From contig CAVSZZ010000002.1 in the NCBI GenBank assembly GCA_963732595.1, forward strand, positions 248,001 through 312,000: a DNA stretch of 64,000 nucleotides, written 5' to 3'. The stretch comes from JAFGXF01 sp963732595 (GTDB lineage Bacteria; Chloroflexota; Anaerolineae; Anaerolineales; Anaerolineaceae). Position 1 is the first letter of the stretch, and each line of letters opens with the position of its first letter. The position numbers and the translations under genes are program-made. Under the pieces are notes generated by a model. The model did no database searches. It worked only from the letters and a program-made list of their open reading frames with translations, and was not told where the DNA came from. Positions 50,493-59,309 of this stretch are shown here, piece after piece.

Positions 50493-51713
50493 TCAAATAT
50501 TGGTTGATTCCAGCCTGGACAGGCTGCCCCCGGCAACCTGCCAACAGGCAGCCTCGTGTACGAATTCGGGTTTGAACAGATCCAGGTCATTGGTGGCCAG
50601 GATAACCTGCCCGCCATCCCCCAGCGCATCCAAAAGATCTGAGCGGCGGGTCTGGTCCAACTCGGCCAGGATCTCATCCAGCAGGAGTACCGGCAGTTCA
50701 CCGGTACGCTCCTTCATCCAATCCACTTCAGCCAATTTGAGCGCCAGCAGCGCCGTGCGCACCTGGCCTCGTGAACCAAAGCTGGTCAGGTCGATCCCAT
50801 TGGCGAGCAAACGCAACTCATCGCGATGCGGTCCGATGGTGGTCACACCCCGGGCGATCTCCTCCTTGCGCAGGGATGCCAGGCGGGTCGAGAATGCATC
50901 GCGAATCTCCTGTTCAGTCAGGCTGGAGCGGTCCACGACCGTATCCAGGGGCAGACCGATCTGAGAGCCATTTTCAGGCAAAGGATCGAATGCCGGTTGG
51001 TAAACCAGGCGCAGCACTTCATTGCTGCCGGTCAGCCGGTGATGAACCTTGCGCACGATGCGCTCCAGATCGTTCAGCGTGGTGATGCGCGCCATAATGA
51101 TCTGGGATCCGCGCCGGGTTAAAATGTCATCCCAGGCATCCAACTGGGAGGGGTCTCCCCCGCGCTCCGATAATTGTTTCAACAACGCATTGCGCTGGGT
51201 GAGTGCCTGTGTGTAATCCGCCAGCGCCTTGCCATATCCGGCTGAGGTCTGACTGATGGCCAGGTTGAGGTACCGGCGCCGCTCATCCGGACCGCCTTCA
51301 ATGATCCGCATCATGATCGGGAGGAAGATGACCGAATTGAAGTGACCGACCAGGTCGCTGGAGCTCTTCTTGACACCATCGAGAAGGAACTCACGCCTGA
51401 AGCGTGGGGGAGTGCCAGCGCCGTTGCTTTCCTGTATCAGGCGCACCTCCAGCCTGTGTGCGCGCCCGCTGCGATCGAAATCCGCCACCAGGCGCGCGAC
51501 AGCCAGGTGTTCACGGGCGGCGTTGAAATTGATCAACTGCCGGTCGTTCTCCGCCTGGTAGGATGTGAAGGATGTCAGGTAATAGATGGCTTCGAGCAGC
51601 GAGGATTTTCCCTGAGCATTCCCGCCGACCAGTAAAACCACCCGTCTTGTGATATCCAGATCAAGACGGGCGTACAGGCGGAAATCGGTCAGGGCTAGAT
51701 GGGTCAGCTGCAT
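50493..51713 (-). CDS. recF: DNA replication and repair protein RecF
   Basis: 406 residues. SMC-like ATPase that loads RecA at gaps. Walker A is GGNAQGKSSLLEAIYYLT, Walker B LPVLLLDEILAELDQTRR, and the N-terminal LTDFRLYARLDLDI is canonical. Its ATG overlaps the def stop by 1 nt, so translation is coupled. Not next to dnaA/dnaN here. Confidence 0.95.
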   Translation of the reverse strand: MQLTHLALTDFRLYARLDLDITRRVVLLVGGNAQGKSSLLEAIYYLTSFTSYQAENDRQLINFNAAREHLAVARLVADFDRSGRAHRLEVRLIQESNGAGTPPRFRREFLLDGVKKSSSDLVGHFNSVIFLPIMMRIIEGGPDERRRYLNLAISQTSAGYGKALADYTQALTQRNALLKQLSERGGDPSQLDAWDDILTRRGSQIIMARITTLNDLERIVRKVHHRLTGSNEVLRLVYQPAFDPLPENGSQIGLPLDTVVDRSSLTEQEIRDAFSTRLASLRKEEIARGVTTIGPHRDELRLLANGIDLTSFGSRGQVRTALLALKLAEVDWMKERTGELPVLLLDEILAELDQTRRSDLLDALGDGGQVILATNDLDLFKPEFVHEAACWQVAGGSLSRLESTNI

Positions 51714-52222
51714 CAGTCAGGGATCACCCGGGCTTCTTCTTCAGTCGGTTGCCAGACACGCACTGCCCGGTCGACATACAGGATACCTTCCACATGATCG
51801 ATCTCATGCTGGAAAATGCGCGCCAGCCAGCCGGAAGCTTTGATCCGGGTTGGCTTCCCAAAGCGGTTGAGACCCTTGACAATGATCCTCTCATGCCGCT
51901 CGACCTCACCGGCCAGGCCAGGCACGGATAGACAAGCTTCGATCGCAGTCAGCTTTTCATCCGAAGCCGCGCTGATCTCCGGGTTGGCAAGCACATACAG
52001 CTTCTTGGGTTTTTCTTCGTTTTCTTCATCACCGAATTCCACCACGATCAGGCGGAATGGGACAGCGATCTGGGGAGCCGCCAGGCCAACGCCCGGCGCT
52101 TCGCGCATGGTCTCGATCATGTCATCGACCAGACTTTGGAATTCACGGTCAAAGCTGGTGACTTTATGCGCTTTCCGGCGCAGGCTGGCATCCGGCAGGG
52201 TGATGATGGTTCTGAGGGACAT
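51713..52222 (-). CDS. def: Peptide deformylase
   Basis: 169 residues. Removes the formyl group from new proteins. The three motifs are present: GVGLAAPQI, EACLSVPG (Cys metal ligand) and QHEIDHVEG (two His ligands and catalytic Glu). The start has no Shine-Dalgarno; TAGAAT sits 7 nt upstream. Confidence 0.95.
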   Translation of the reverse strand: MSLRTIITLPDASLRRKAHKVTSFDREFQSLVDDMIETMREAPGVGLAAPQIAVPFRLIVVEFGDEENEEKPKKLYVLANPEISAASDEKLTAIEACLSVPGLAGEVERHERIIVKGLNRFGKPTRIKASGWLARIFQHEIDHVEGILYVDRAVRVWQPTEEEARVIPD

Positions 52223-52229
52223 GGGGTCT

Positions 52230-52235
52230 ATTCTA
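52230..52235 (-). promoter_or_regulatory. Possible -10 box for a leaderless def transcript
   Basis: On the minus strand TAGAAT followed by AGACCCC and then the def ATG. Confidence 0.4.
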
Positions 52236-52265
52236 CCCGAAAATGACTGCTGGTATCCACCCGCC

Positions 52266-53828
52266 TCAATCGTTGATGCGGCGATGGTAAGCGGTGATCC
52301 ATTGTGACATGCGATCGCGCTCAGAATTGATATTCACCTGGCGCAATGCCGCTTGTCGCTCAGCCATGCGGCGGAAGATCTCGCGTTGGACACTGGAGGG
52401 ATCGCGCACATAATCGAAAATCAGGCTTTCCGCTCCCACCTGGATATTCACCGTGCCATAGTTCAACAGCACCCCCATCAAACCTCTCCGGCGGTAATTA
52501 ATGCTGAGGATGTTTTCAAGCATGGCAGCTTTACGATCCTCACGACCTAGGGGAGTGCGTTTGACATCCATGACCTGCTCGGATGTGACCTGGTAGATAT
52601 CGTTGTTCCAATCCAGGAACTGATACAGGTACCAGATGAAGAAGCTCAGTACCATCACACCCAGCAGCCATTTGACCGGTTCGGTCATCGTAATATCCAG
52701 CCGTTTCGTCAGGCCACCCGTCAGGGTAAACAAGGCGGCGGTTCCGAAGGTAAATGGAAGCCAGGTCTTGCGTAACAGAATGATCCAATGTTTTCGAAAG
52801 GTGACCGGCGGTATGGTACCTGGTATTGCTGAGGGTTGGATTCCATCTTCCCTCACGACGCCATCAATCTGCTGGTCAAGCGCAGCCTGCATGGCATCCA
52901 TCTCAAGCCCGGCATGGCTGGCCTTGGCACGTTCCACGTACGACTCGATCAGTGAAACCACCAGCGCAGGATTGGCAATGCCATGCCAGATAACCGGCAC
53001 ATTATAGGTACGTGAAGTGATATCGGCAAATCCGAACATTTTGGCCAGAGCGGTGGTGGACATTTCAACGGCCATGATATTTCCGAGCGGAATCTCGTCA
53101 CGGCGGTCGAAAAGACCTGCGGTTCGATCGGTGCGGACCAGCCGGTGTGTAGTCAGAATATAGTAATCATTCGACCAATCCAGACCAACCCAAAAGATCC
53201 ATATCATTACGGCCGCCACAAGAATCGCTATCCCGATCAGAGCCGGCTGTGGAAAGTTAGTGACACCACGCAGGTTTAAGATCAGCAGAATCGTACCGAT
53301 CAATGCAATCAGGGCAGGCGAAAAAGCACGGGCAATGAAGAAGAAGGGGTGTCTGCGTGTGAGCAATACCACCCGTTCGTCGCGATTCAGCCAATCCAGA
53401 TTGACCATGCGGCTGAGCTGAGCCGTATTTGATAGCAGGTTGCGACTGCCAGCCAGGCGGGGGTACTGATCGATCAATCCTGCCAGCCGGTCGCCTCTAA
53501 TACGAAGCAGGATGGCATCGCTGTCAGCCGTTACAGAACCCTGATAAGTCTCACCGCGCGTGAACGACTCTTCACCAACCGGGTCGCCGCTCTGAAGTAA
53601 AACCTCACTGACCTCACGCCGGTTTTTCATATGCTTCAGGATCAGGCGTCCTTCGAGGACAAAGTAGACCGCGCTGGCTGGCTCACGCTGGTGATAAAGG
53701 TCCTGACCGGAGGTCAGGCTGATCAGGTCGAATTCCCTGACCAGTCGGCGCCGTTCACCATCATCCAATCGGCTGAAGAAAGGGGATGCACTGAGGAAAT
53801 CAAATGCCTGTTGAAAGGATACACTCAC
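52266..53828 (-). CDS. Cyclic-nucleotide-binding domain fused to a double PH-domain membrane protein
   Basis: About 520 residues from GTG 53828 (AGGA about 10 nt upstream); a TTG at 53885 lies inside a terminator hairpin and is unlikely. Residues 5-125 form a cNMP-binding beta-barrel (DLYHQREPASAVYFVLEGRLIL ... GDPVGEESFTRGE). Then come two copies of a unit made of a membrane hairpin and a bacterial PH domain (YILTTHRLVRTDRTAGLFDRRDEIPLGNI and IYQVTSEQVMDVKRTPLGREDRK). No DNA-binding domain, so this is not a CRP-type regulator. It may tune a membrane process with a cyclic nucleotide. Confidence 0.82.
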   Translation of the reverse strand: MSVSFQQAFDFLSASPFFSRLDDGERRRLVREFDLISLTSGQDLYHQREPASAVYFVLEGRLILKHMKNRREVSEVLLQSGDPVGEESFTRGETYQGSVTADSDAILLRIRGDRLAGLIDQYPRLAGSRNLLSNTAQLSRMVNLDWLNRDERVVLLTRRHPFFFIARAFSPALIALIGTILLILNLRGVTNFPQPALIGIAILVAAVMIWIFWVGLDWSNDYYILTTHRLVRTDRTAGLFDRRDEIPLGNIMAVEMSTTALAKMFGFADITSRTYNVPVIWHGIANPALVVSLIESYVERAKASHAGLEMDAMQAALDQQIDGVVREDGIQPSAIPGTIPPVTFRKHWIILLRKTWLPFTFGTAALFTLTGGLTKRLDITMTEPVKWLLGVMVLSFFIWYLYQFLDWNNDIYQVTSEQVMDVKRTPLGREDRKAAMLENILSINYRRRGLMGVLLNYGTVNIQVGAESLIFDYVRDPSSVQREIFRRMAERQAALRQVNINSERDRMSQWITAYHRRIND

Positions 53829-53855
53829 CTTGTTTGGATCCTGTTCCTGATAAAA

Positions 53856-53893
53856 AGGGTTTTGGACCACTTCTGGTGAGACCAAAACCCTTC
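53856..53893 (-). terminator. Intrinsic terminator of clpC
   Basis: An 11-bp outer stem (AAGGGTTTTGG / CCAAAACCCTT) with a 4-bp inner stem, followed on the minus strand by five T. It lies directly after the clpC stop. Confidence 0.75.
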
Positions 53894-53916
53894 ACTTTAT
53901 CCAGCTGATATCAGCT

Positions 53917-56400
53917 TCATGATGCCGCTTTTTCTTCCACACGGGGTGCTTTTTCTTTTTTAGGCATATCCTGTTTTTGGAAGATGATCTTTTCATCAGT
54001 ATCGACATCCACGACTACCGTGTCTCCATCGGCGTACTCGCCCGACAGAAGTTTCACACTCAGCGGGCTCTCCACGTGTTTTTGTAAGGCACGGCGTAAT
54101 GGGCGTGCGCCGAAGTTGGTATCATAGCCGGCAGTCGCCAACCATTCCTTGGCTTTATCGGTCAGTTTCACCTTCAAGCCATGCTCGGCCAGCCTTGCTT
54201 CGACTTCATTCATATTCAGTTCGACGATTTGGCGCATGTCTTCCATGCTCAATGCCGAGAACATGATGACCTCATCGATTCGGTTGAGGAACTCCGGACG
54301 GAAAGCATCCTTCAATGCCTTCTCGATCTTCGAATGCGATTCTTTAACATCTTCTGAGTCATTCTTCTGCAGGAAACCGAGTGATCCGCCCTTGCGGACG
54401 AACTCCGTTCCCAAGTTGGAAGTCATGATCAGGACCGTATTGCGGAAATCCACGGAGTGCCCCTGGCCATCGGTTAACCTGCCGTCATCCAGGATCTGCA
54501 GGAGGGCATTCCAGACATCCGGATGAGCCTTCTCGATCTCGTCGAACAGGATGACCCGGTATGGACGGCGGCGGACCGATTCGGTCAACTGCCCGCCTTC
54601 CTCGTAACCGATGTAACCCGGAGGCGCCCCGAACAGGCGTGACACTGTATGCTGCTCGTGATACTCACTCATATCGATGCGCACCAGCGCTTCGATATCA
54701 TCGAACATGAATTCCGCTAGGGCTTGCGCCAGGTAGGTCTTGCCTACACCTGAAGGGCCAATGAAGATGAACGACCCGATCGGACGGCGTGGATCTTTAA
54801 GACCCGAACGTGCTCGACGAATGGCATCTGATATGGCATTGATGGCTTCATTCTGACCGATGATCTTCTCATGCAGTCGGTCTTCCATGTGAAGCAGTTT
54901 TTGGGATTCCGTTTCCATCATCTGGCTGACCGGGATGCCCGTCCACTGCGCGACCACGTCGGCAATATCGTTGACATCCACCACTTCATCCAGTTTATGT
55001 TCACTTTCCCATTTATCACGCTTTTCGTTGAACTCCCCTTCCAATCTGAGCCGTTCGGCCTTCTTCTTGGCCGCGCGCTCATAATCGCGCTCGATACCAG
55101 CCTGTTCCTCCTCGGCGGTCATACGGTCCAGCTCGGTTTTAAGTTGCTTGAGATCATCCGGCAGGGAGTACAACGCCACGCGCAGTTTGGCTGCCGCCTC
55201 GTCCATCAGATCGATGGCCTTGTCAGGCAGATGACGGTCGGTGACGTAACGGGCAGAGAGACGGGCTGCCTGCACCAGGGCTTCATCGGAGAATGTCACC
55301 TTGTGGTGGGCTTCATAGCGATCCCGGATGCCATTCAACATTTGGATGGTTTCATCGATCGAGGGCTCATCCACAAAGACCGGTGCGAAACGTCTTTCGA
55401 GGGCAGCATCCTTTTCGATGTGTTTGTGATATTCATCCAGGGTGGTGGCACCCACGCACTGCAATTCACCCCGTGCCAGCGCGGGTTTCAGCATATTGGA
55501 GGCATCCATGGCACCCTGGGCTGCACCGGCACCGACCACCGTATGGAGTTCATCGATGAACAGGATGATCTCTCCCTCGGCTCGCTGCACTTCCTCGATG
55601 GCCGCTTTCAGGCGCTCCTCGAACTCGCCCCGGAAACGTGAACCGGCGATCATCCCGCCCAGATCGAGCGAAATGACCTTCTTGCCCATCAGGATCTCGG
55701 GCACATCGTTATCCGCGATCTTCTGGGCCAGACCTTCCACAATGGCGGTCTTGCCGACACCCGCCTCACCGATCAACACGGGGTTGTTCTTGGTGCGGCG
55801 TGAAAGGATCTGCATGACCCGCAGGATCTCATTGTCACGCCCGATGACTGGGTCGAGTTTGCCCTCGCGAGCCAGCTGGGTCAGGTCGCGCGAATACTTT
55901 TCCAGGGTCCTGAATCTTGTTTCAGCCTGGGGGTCGGTCACGCGCTGCCCGCCACGCATTTGTTGGACGGCTTCGAATACACGATCACGGGTCAGGCCGG
56001 CACCTTCCAGCAGGCGTGCAGCTGGTGTGTTGCGTTCTGACAGGATGGCCAGGAAGATATGTTCGGTCGAGATGTACTCGTCCTTGAGTTTATTTGCTTC
56101 TTCGTTCGCCAGGTCAATGATGCGTTTGACACGCGGGGTGATAAAGATCTGTCCGGCGCCGCTGCCGAAAATATTGGCTTTGGGGCTGGTGCGTAATATA
56201 AAGTCAAGCCGTTCGGTCAAGCCGCTGGCTTCAACTTTTAAATATTCCAGTAATTGCGGGATGGCACCCTGGGGTTGTTCGATCAAGGCCAGCAGGATAT
56301 GCTCGGTATCGATCTGATTATGCCCGTAGCGCTGGATGATCTCGGCTGCCCGCTGGGCTGCCTCCTGCGCTCTTTCTGTAAATCGGTCGAATCTCATCAT
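53917..56400 (-). CDS. clpC: ClpC-type AAA+ unfoldase
   Basis: 827 residues. Double Clp-N repeat at the N-terminus (RFTERAQEAAQRAAEIIQRYGHNQIDTEH), first AAA+ domain with GEAGVGKTAIVEGLAQKI, a short coiled middle with a UVR-like segment (ERDYERAAKKKAERLRLEGEF), second AAA+ domain with GPSGVGKTYLAQALAEFMF and the conserved SEYHEQHTVSRLFGAPPGYIGY. The short middle region makes it ClpC rather than ClpB. Unfolds proteins for ClpP (no clpP in this window). A gene for an isolated Clp-N domain lies upstream. Confidence 0.93.
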   Translation of the reverse strand: MMRFDRFTERAQEAAQRAAEIIQRYGHNQIDTEHILLALIEQPQGAIPQLLEYLKVEASGLTERLDFILRTSPKANIFGSGAGQIFITPRVKRIIDLANEEANKLKDEYISTEHIFLAILSERNTPAARLLEGAGLTRDRVFEAVQQMRGGQRVTDPQAETRFRTLEKYSRDLTQLAREGKLDPVIGRDNEILRVMQILSRRTKNNPVLIGEAGVGKTAIVEGLAQKIADNDVPEILMGKKVISLDLGGMIAGSRFRGEFEERLKAAIEEVQRAEGEIILFIDELHTVVGAGAAQGAMDASNMLKPALARGELQCVGATTLDEYHKHIEKDAALERRFAPVFVDEPSIDETIQMLNGIRDRYEAHHKVTFSDEALVQAARLSARYVTDRHLPDKAIDLMDEAAAKLRVALYSLPDDLKQLKTELDRMTAEEEQAGIERDYERAAKKKAERLRLEGEFNEKRDKWESEHKLDEVVDVNDIADVVAQWTGIPVSQMMETESQKLLHMEDRLHEKIIGQNEAINAISDAIRRARSGLKDPRRPIGSFIFIGPSGVGKTYLAQALAEFMFDDIEALVRIDMSEYHEQHTVSRLFGAPPGYIGYEEGGQLTESVRRRPYRVILFDEIEKAHPDVWNALLQILDDGRLTDGQGHSVDFRNTVLIMTSNLGTEFVRKGGSLGFLQKNDSEDVKESHSKIEKALKDAFRPEFLNRIDEVIMFSALSMEDMRQIVELNMNEVEARLAEHGLKVKLTDKAKEWLATAGYDTNFGARPLRRALQKHVESPLSVKLLSGEYADGDTVVVDVDTDEKIIFQKQDMPKKEKAPRVEEKAAS

Positions 56401-56559
56401 AATGGTTTTTCCTTGACAGGCACTGCCTGTTCCGAGATTATAACATCCGGGGTATTAACAAATTGGATGGTTCTTGTATGATTTATATAAGAGATCCTTC
56501 TCTGTCAGTTACATTAATACTCTAACGCCACGGAATCAGCTGCATGAAAACCCGGTACG

Positions 56560-57066
56560 TTAAATACCATCACCGTACTCGTCCCATTGCGGAGCGTCTC
56601 CGGCCCGATATTTCTTCAGTGCTTCAAACACACCTTCCCGATTTAAACCGCTGTTTGCGAGGATTTGCGCGGCGGAAGTGCCTTCCTCCAGGAACATCCC
56701 CAACAACAGATGAATTGGTGAGATGCGTTGATCACCCAGCAGTTCTGCTTCAATACCTGCCTGTTCAAGGACAAGCCGTGTTCTCTGAGTAAACTTCAGC
56801 TTATCGCCCATGCCATCTGTCACACCGGTCCGTGGACTGGCTTTCAAGCTGAAGATCAATCGTTCGATCAAGGCCTGGCTGTCCACATGCAAGCTGTCAA
56901 ACAGCTTGGGAATGGGATTATGGGGACGTTCGACCAATGCCAGTAGAAGGTGCTCGGAATCGATCCGGTTATGACCATAACGCTCCACAATCTCCATCGC
57001 ACGCTGAAAGGTTTCCCTGGTTCGGAAAGATAGTCTATTATCTCCGATCATATACGTCTGTCTCAT
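56560..57066 (-). CDS. Stand-alone Clp N-terminal domain protein
   Basis: About 168 residues, start uncertain between ATG 57066 and ATG 57051 (MIGDNRLSFRTRETF). It carries two Clp-N repeats like the ClpC N-domain (RAMEIVERYGHNRIDSEHLLLALVERPHNPIPKL and RTRLVLEQAGIEAELLGDQRISPIHLLLGMFLEEGTSAAQIL) but no ATPase domain. It could bind the same substrates or adaptors as ClpC and act as a competitor or adaptor. It stands 159 nt upstream of clpC, same strand. Confidence 0.85.
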   Translation of the reverse strand: MRQTYMIGDNRLSFRTRETFQRAMEIVERYGHNRIDSEHLLLALVERPHNPIPKLFDSLHVDSQALIERLIFSLKASPRTGVTDGMGDKLKFTQRTRLVLEQAGIEAELLGDQRISPIHLLLGMFLEEGTSAAQILANSGLNREGVFEALKKYRAGDAPQWDEYGDGI

Positions 57067-57070
57067 ACAG

Positions 57071-57099
57071 CCGGCCGGCGTCCGCGGCACGCCGGCCGG
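57071..57099. repeat. Very GC-rich inverted repeat
   Basis: Perfect 11-bp stem CCGGCCGGCGT / ACGCCGGCCGG with a 7-nt loop, in the 155-nt gap between divergent genes and just before the Clp-N gene start. No T-run on either side, so it is not a simple terminator. Confidence 0.7.
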
Positions 57100-57206
57100 A
57101 AGGATGGCATCACTGCTTACGCGCAATGTGCACCCTGCATGGGGTGCAAGAGTTGAACCAAATCAAGGCGATTGATGACCGACAGCCATCCGGAGGCCAA
57201 TCAGGG

Positions 57207-57212
57207 TAAAAT
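57207..57212 (+). promoter_or_regulatory. Possible -10 box for a leaderless acetyltransferase transcript
   Basis: TAAAAT followed by 8 nt and then the ATG at 57221; no Shine-Dalgarno. Confidence 0.4.
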
Positions 57213-57220
57213 ATTCTTAG

Positions 57221-58189
57221 ATGACCACGCCCCCATTGATATCAACCAACCTGCGCCCAATTGACATCCGCAAAGACCTGGCCCAGATCGCAGACCTGAT
57301 CGAGTTGTGTTTCAAAGACCACCTGGATGCAGATGGGCGGGTCTACCTGGATCAAATGCGCCGTGCCGCCCGCAACGCACAATACCTGACCTGGGCCATG
57401 CATGCCAAGATCCAGATGCCCGTCAGCGGATATGTCTGGGAAGATGCGGACCGGATCACCGGTAATGTCAGTTTGATGCCGGTCAACAAAGACGGCTCGC
57501 GCGCCTTCATGATCGCCAATGTGGCAGTCCATCCGGATTACCGAAATCTTGGCATTGGGCGGGTATTGACCGAACAGGCACTGGAATACTGCGCCAGTCA
57601 GAATTGCCGGGCAGCCTGGCTTCAGGTACGGGATGATAACCTGGGAGCCCAACATATCTATACCAGCCTGGGTTTTGAAGAACGAAACCGTCGCGCAACC
57701 TGGATCGTCGATCCGGTGCTCTACAATCCCCCGAAAACCACAAACTCCGTCTTCGAATCCGGCAGGCGTAAAAATGCTGACTGGCAGTTGCATGCCGCCT
57801 GGCTGGATGAGATCTACCCACCGGCTGTGAGATGGAATTTACCTTTTCGGCGTGATGTCTTCCGGCCGGGCATTCGACAGGATTTTTGGCGGTTCTTCAA
57901 TGATCTGTACGTTCGCCACTGGGCTGCGCGCCGTAACCAGCAATTGGCCGGCGTTGTCAGCTGGACCCCCTCTCACCTGGCTGAGGACAATCTGTGGCTG
58001 GCTCCCGCGCCGGAACTGGAAACCGAAACCATCCTGTGCGCCTTGCCGGCCGCCATCACGTCACGGAACTCGCAGCGCCCATTAACCCTGAACTACCCTG
58101 CCGGGCGCGCAGATGACGCTCTTCAATCAGCAGGACTGACAAAAGAGAACACCCTGATCTGGATGGAAAAAATCCTCCCCCGTCGATGA
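57221..58189 (+). CDS. GNAT acetyltransferase with an extra C-terminal domain
   Basis: 322 residues. Residues 10-165 form a GNAT domain with the acetyl-CoA motif VAVHPDYRNLGIGRVLTEQAL and LGAQHIYTSLGFEERNR. The C-terminal half has a second, poorly recognised part that may be a degenerate GNAT fold (WRNQQLAGVVSWTPSHLAEDNLWLA). Substrate unknown. A leaderless start is likely. Confidence 0.85.
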   Translation: MTTPPLISTNLRPIDIRKDLAQIADLIELCFKDHLDADGRVYLDQMRRAARNAQYLTWAMHAKIQMPVSGYVWEDADRITGNVSLMPVNKDGSRAFMIANVAVHPDYRNLGIGRVLTEQALEYCASQNCRAAWLQVRDDNLGAQHIYTSLGFEERNRRATWIVDPVLYNPPKTTNSVFESGRRKNADWQLHAAWLDEIYPPAVRWNLPFRRDVFRPGIRQDFWRFFNDLYVRHWAARRNQQLAGVVSWTPSHLAEDNLWLAPAPELETETILCALPAAITSRNSQRPLTLNYPAGRADDALQSAGLTKENTLIWMEKILPRR

Positions 58190-58208
58190 TCCGGTAAGCT
58201 TGCTGCGA

Positions 58209-58394
58209 TCAGCGCTTCACCAGCTCCTTTGCAAAACCGATGAAGTCCTTCCATTCTTCATCGAAGAAGTTTATGGTCACATTGTTGATCTGCAGATTGT
58301 AGGTCGTCTCGCCATCCGGCTCTTCAGCCTTCCAGGCGGCGCACAGGTCGCTCTCTGCAAGTGTTTCGATCTTGATATTATCGGATTCGTCCAT
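58209..58394 (-). CDS. Small acidic hypothetical protein
   Basis: 61 residues from ATG 58394, where AGGAG stands just upstream; it slightly follows the stop of the preceding GNAT gene. Acidic N-terminus (MDESDNIKIETLAESDLC), then a beta-rich segment (TYNLQINNVTINFFDEEW). No known family. Probably co-expressed with the acetyltransferase. Confidence 0.7.
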   Translation of the reverse strand: MDESDNIKIETLAESDLCAAWKAEEPDGETTYNLQINNVTINFFDEEWKDFIGFAKELVKR

Positions 58395-58405
58395 GGGTTC
58401 TCCTG

Positions 58406-59299
58406 TCATTTTTTTGGTGCATACTTTTCATAGATATACAGACTATTCTTCCAATTGCGGGTAAAACCCACCATTTCCAGCGGCCTGATCGCCTGGGGGA
58501 TGAGAGGTGCAACCCAGCGTGCATGTTCAAAACCAAGTTTGCCACTGAATGTCTTGAAATCTCCCAGCAGGGTACTCAGATCCTCCATCGAACAACCGGC
58601 ATACTGCAGCAATGGACAATGGATATCATCCGTATCGTCCTCGATGGACATGATCAAGCCGCGTCGTTTTCGCCACCACCATAAACGCTTTTCCTCGATC
58701 GCCATTCGCATGATGTGTTTATCGATGGCCGCCCACTCCCAGCTCAAATCGATCAAGCCCAGCATGAGCAGGTTGCTGTCTGCGTCGCATGCAAAATCGC
58801 AGGCTTCCGCAAGTTCCTCGATGTGGACCGGCTGGAATGATCTCGTATCAGATTTCTCGACCCTGGCAATGAAGCTGGAAAGATCAAGGATGCGACGGAA
58901 ACCGGTGCGCTCAGCCAGGTGATGGATGGGCAGATTATTGGATAAAGTTGATAGCCTGATGACACCGCCGAAATTGCGCTCCCATTGATCCAGAGCATAA
59001 TGGTGCAACCTGCTGGCAACCCCCAGCTTTTGATGATCCGGGTCAACCCGCAGACCCATGATCCACCATTGACCCGGAGCCAGGCAGGACAACTTGACCA
59101 GCCCGATGGCATGTCCCTGGTACTCGGCAACCGCGCACAGGCCATTCGCGTCCGAAAGCCATTCCTGCCATACGCTCGGAACGTAATCATCCCCATCCCA
59201 GATGCGGCTGGTAAAACGCAGGACATCTTCCGTATCCAACGGCAGTGCCGGGCGGCAAACAACCACATCCAGTTTTTCCTTGACTTCATCCGGTTTCAT
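58406..59299 (-). CDS. GNAT acetyltransferase
   Basis: 297 residues. Acetyl-CoA motif VDPDHQKLGVASRLHHYAL, followed by NLPIHHLAERTGFRRI. The C-terminal 140 residues form a second domain of similar size to that in the 57221-58189 protein, with aromatic-rich EEKRLWWWRKRRGLIMSI. GAGGG before the ATG. Substrate unknown. Confidence 0.87.
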   Translation of the reverse strand: MKPDEVKEKLDVVVCRPALPLDTEDVLRFTSRIWDGDDYVPSVWQEWLSDANGLCAVAEYQGHAIGLVKLSCLAPGQWWIMGLRVDPDHQKLGVASRLHHYALDQWERNFGGVIRLSTLSNNLPIHHLAERTGFRRILDLSSFIARVEKSDTRSFQPVHIEELAEACDFACDADSNLLMLGLIDLSWEWAAIDKHIMRMAIEEKRLWWWRKRRGLIMSIEDDTDDIHCPLLQYAGCSMEDLSTLLGDFKTFSGKLGFEHARWVAPLIPQAIRPLEMVGFTRNWKNSLYIYEKYAPKK

Positions 59300-59309
59300 G
59301 TGTTTACCC

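Noticed and set aside
53829..53885. TTG start of the cNMP/PH protein at 53885
   Set aside because: It lies within the terminator hairpin that follows clpC; the GTG at 53828 has a better ribosome site.
53917..57066. AAA+ ATPase and Clp-N protein as a defence system
   Set aside because: Both are standard Clp family proteins with no nuclease, helicase or effector gene beside them.
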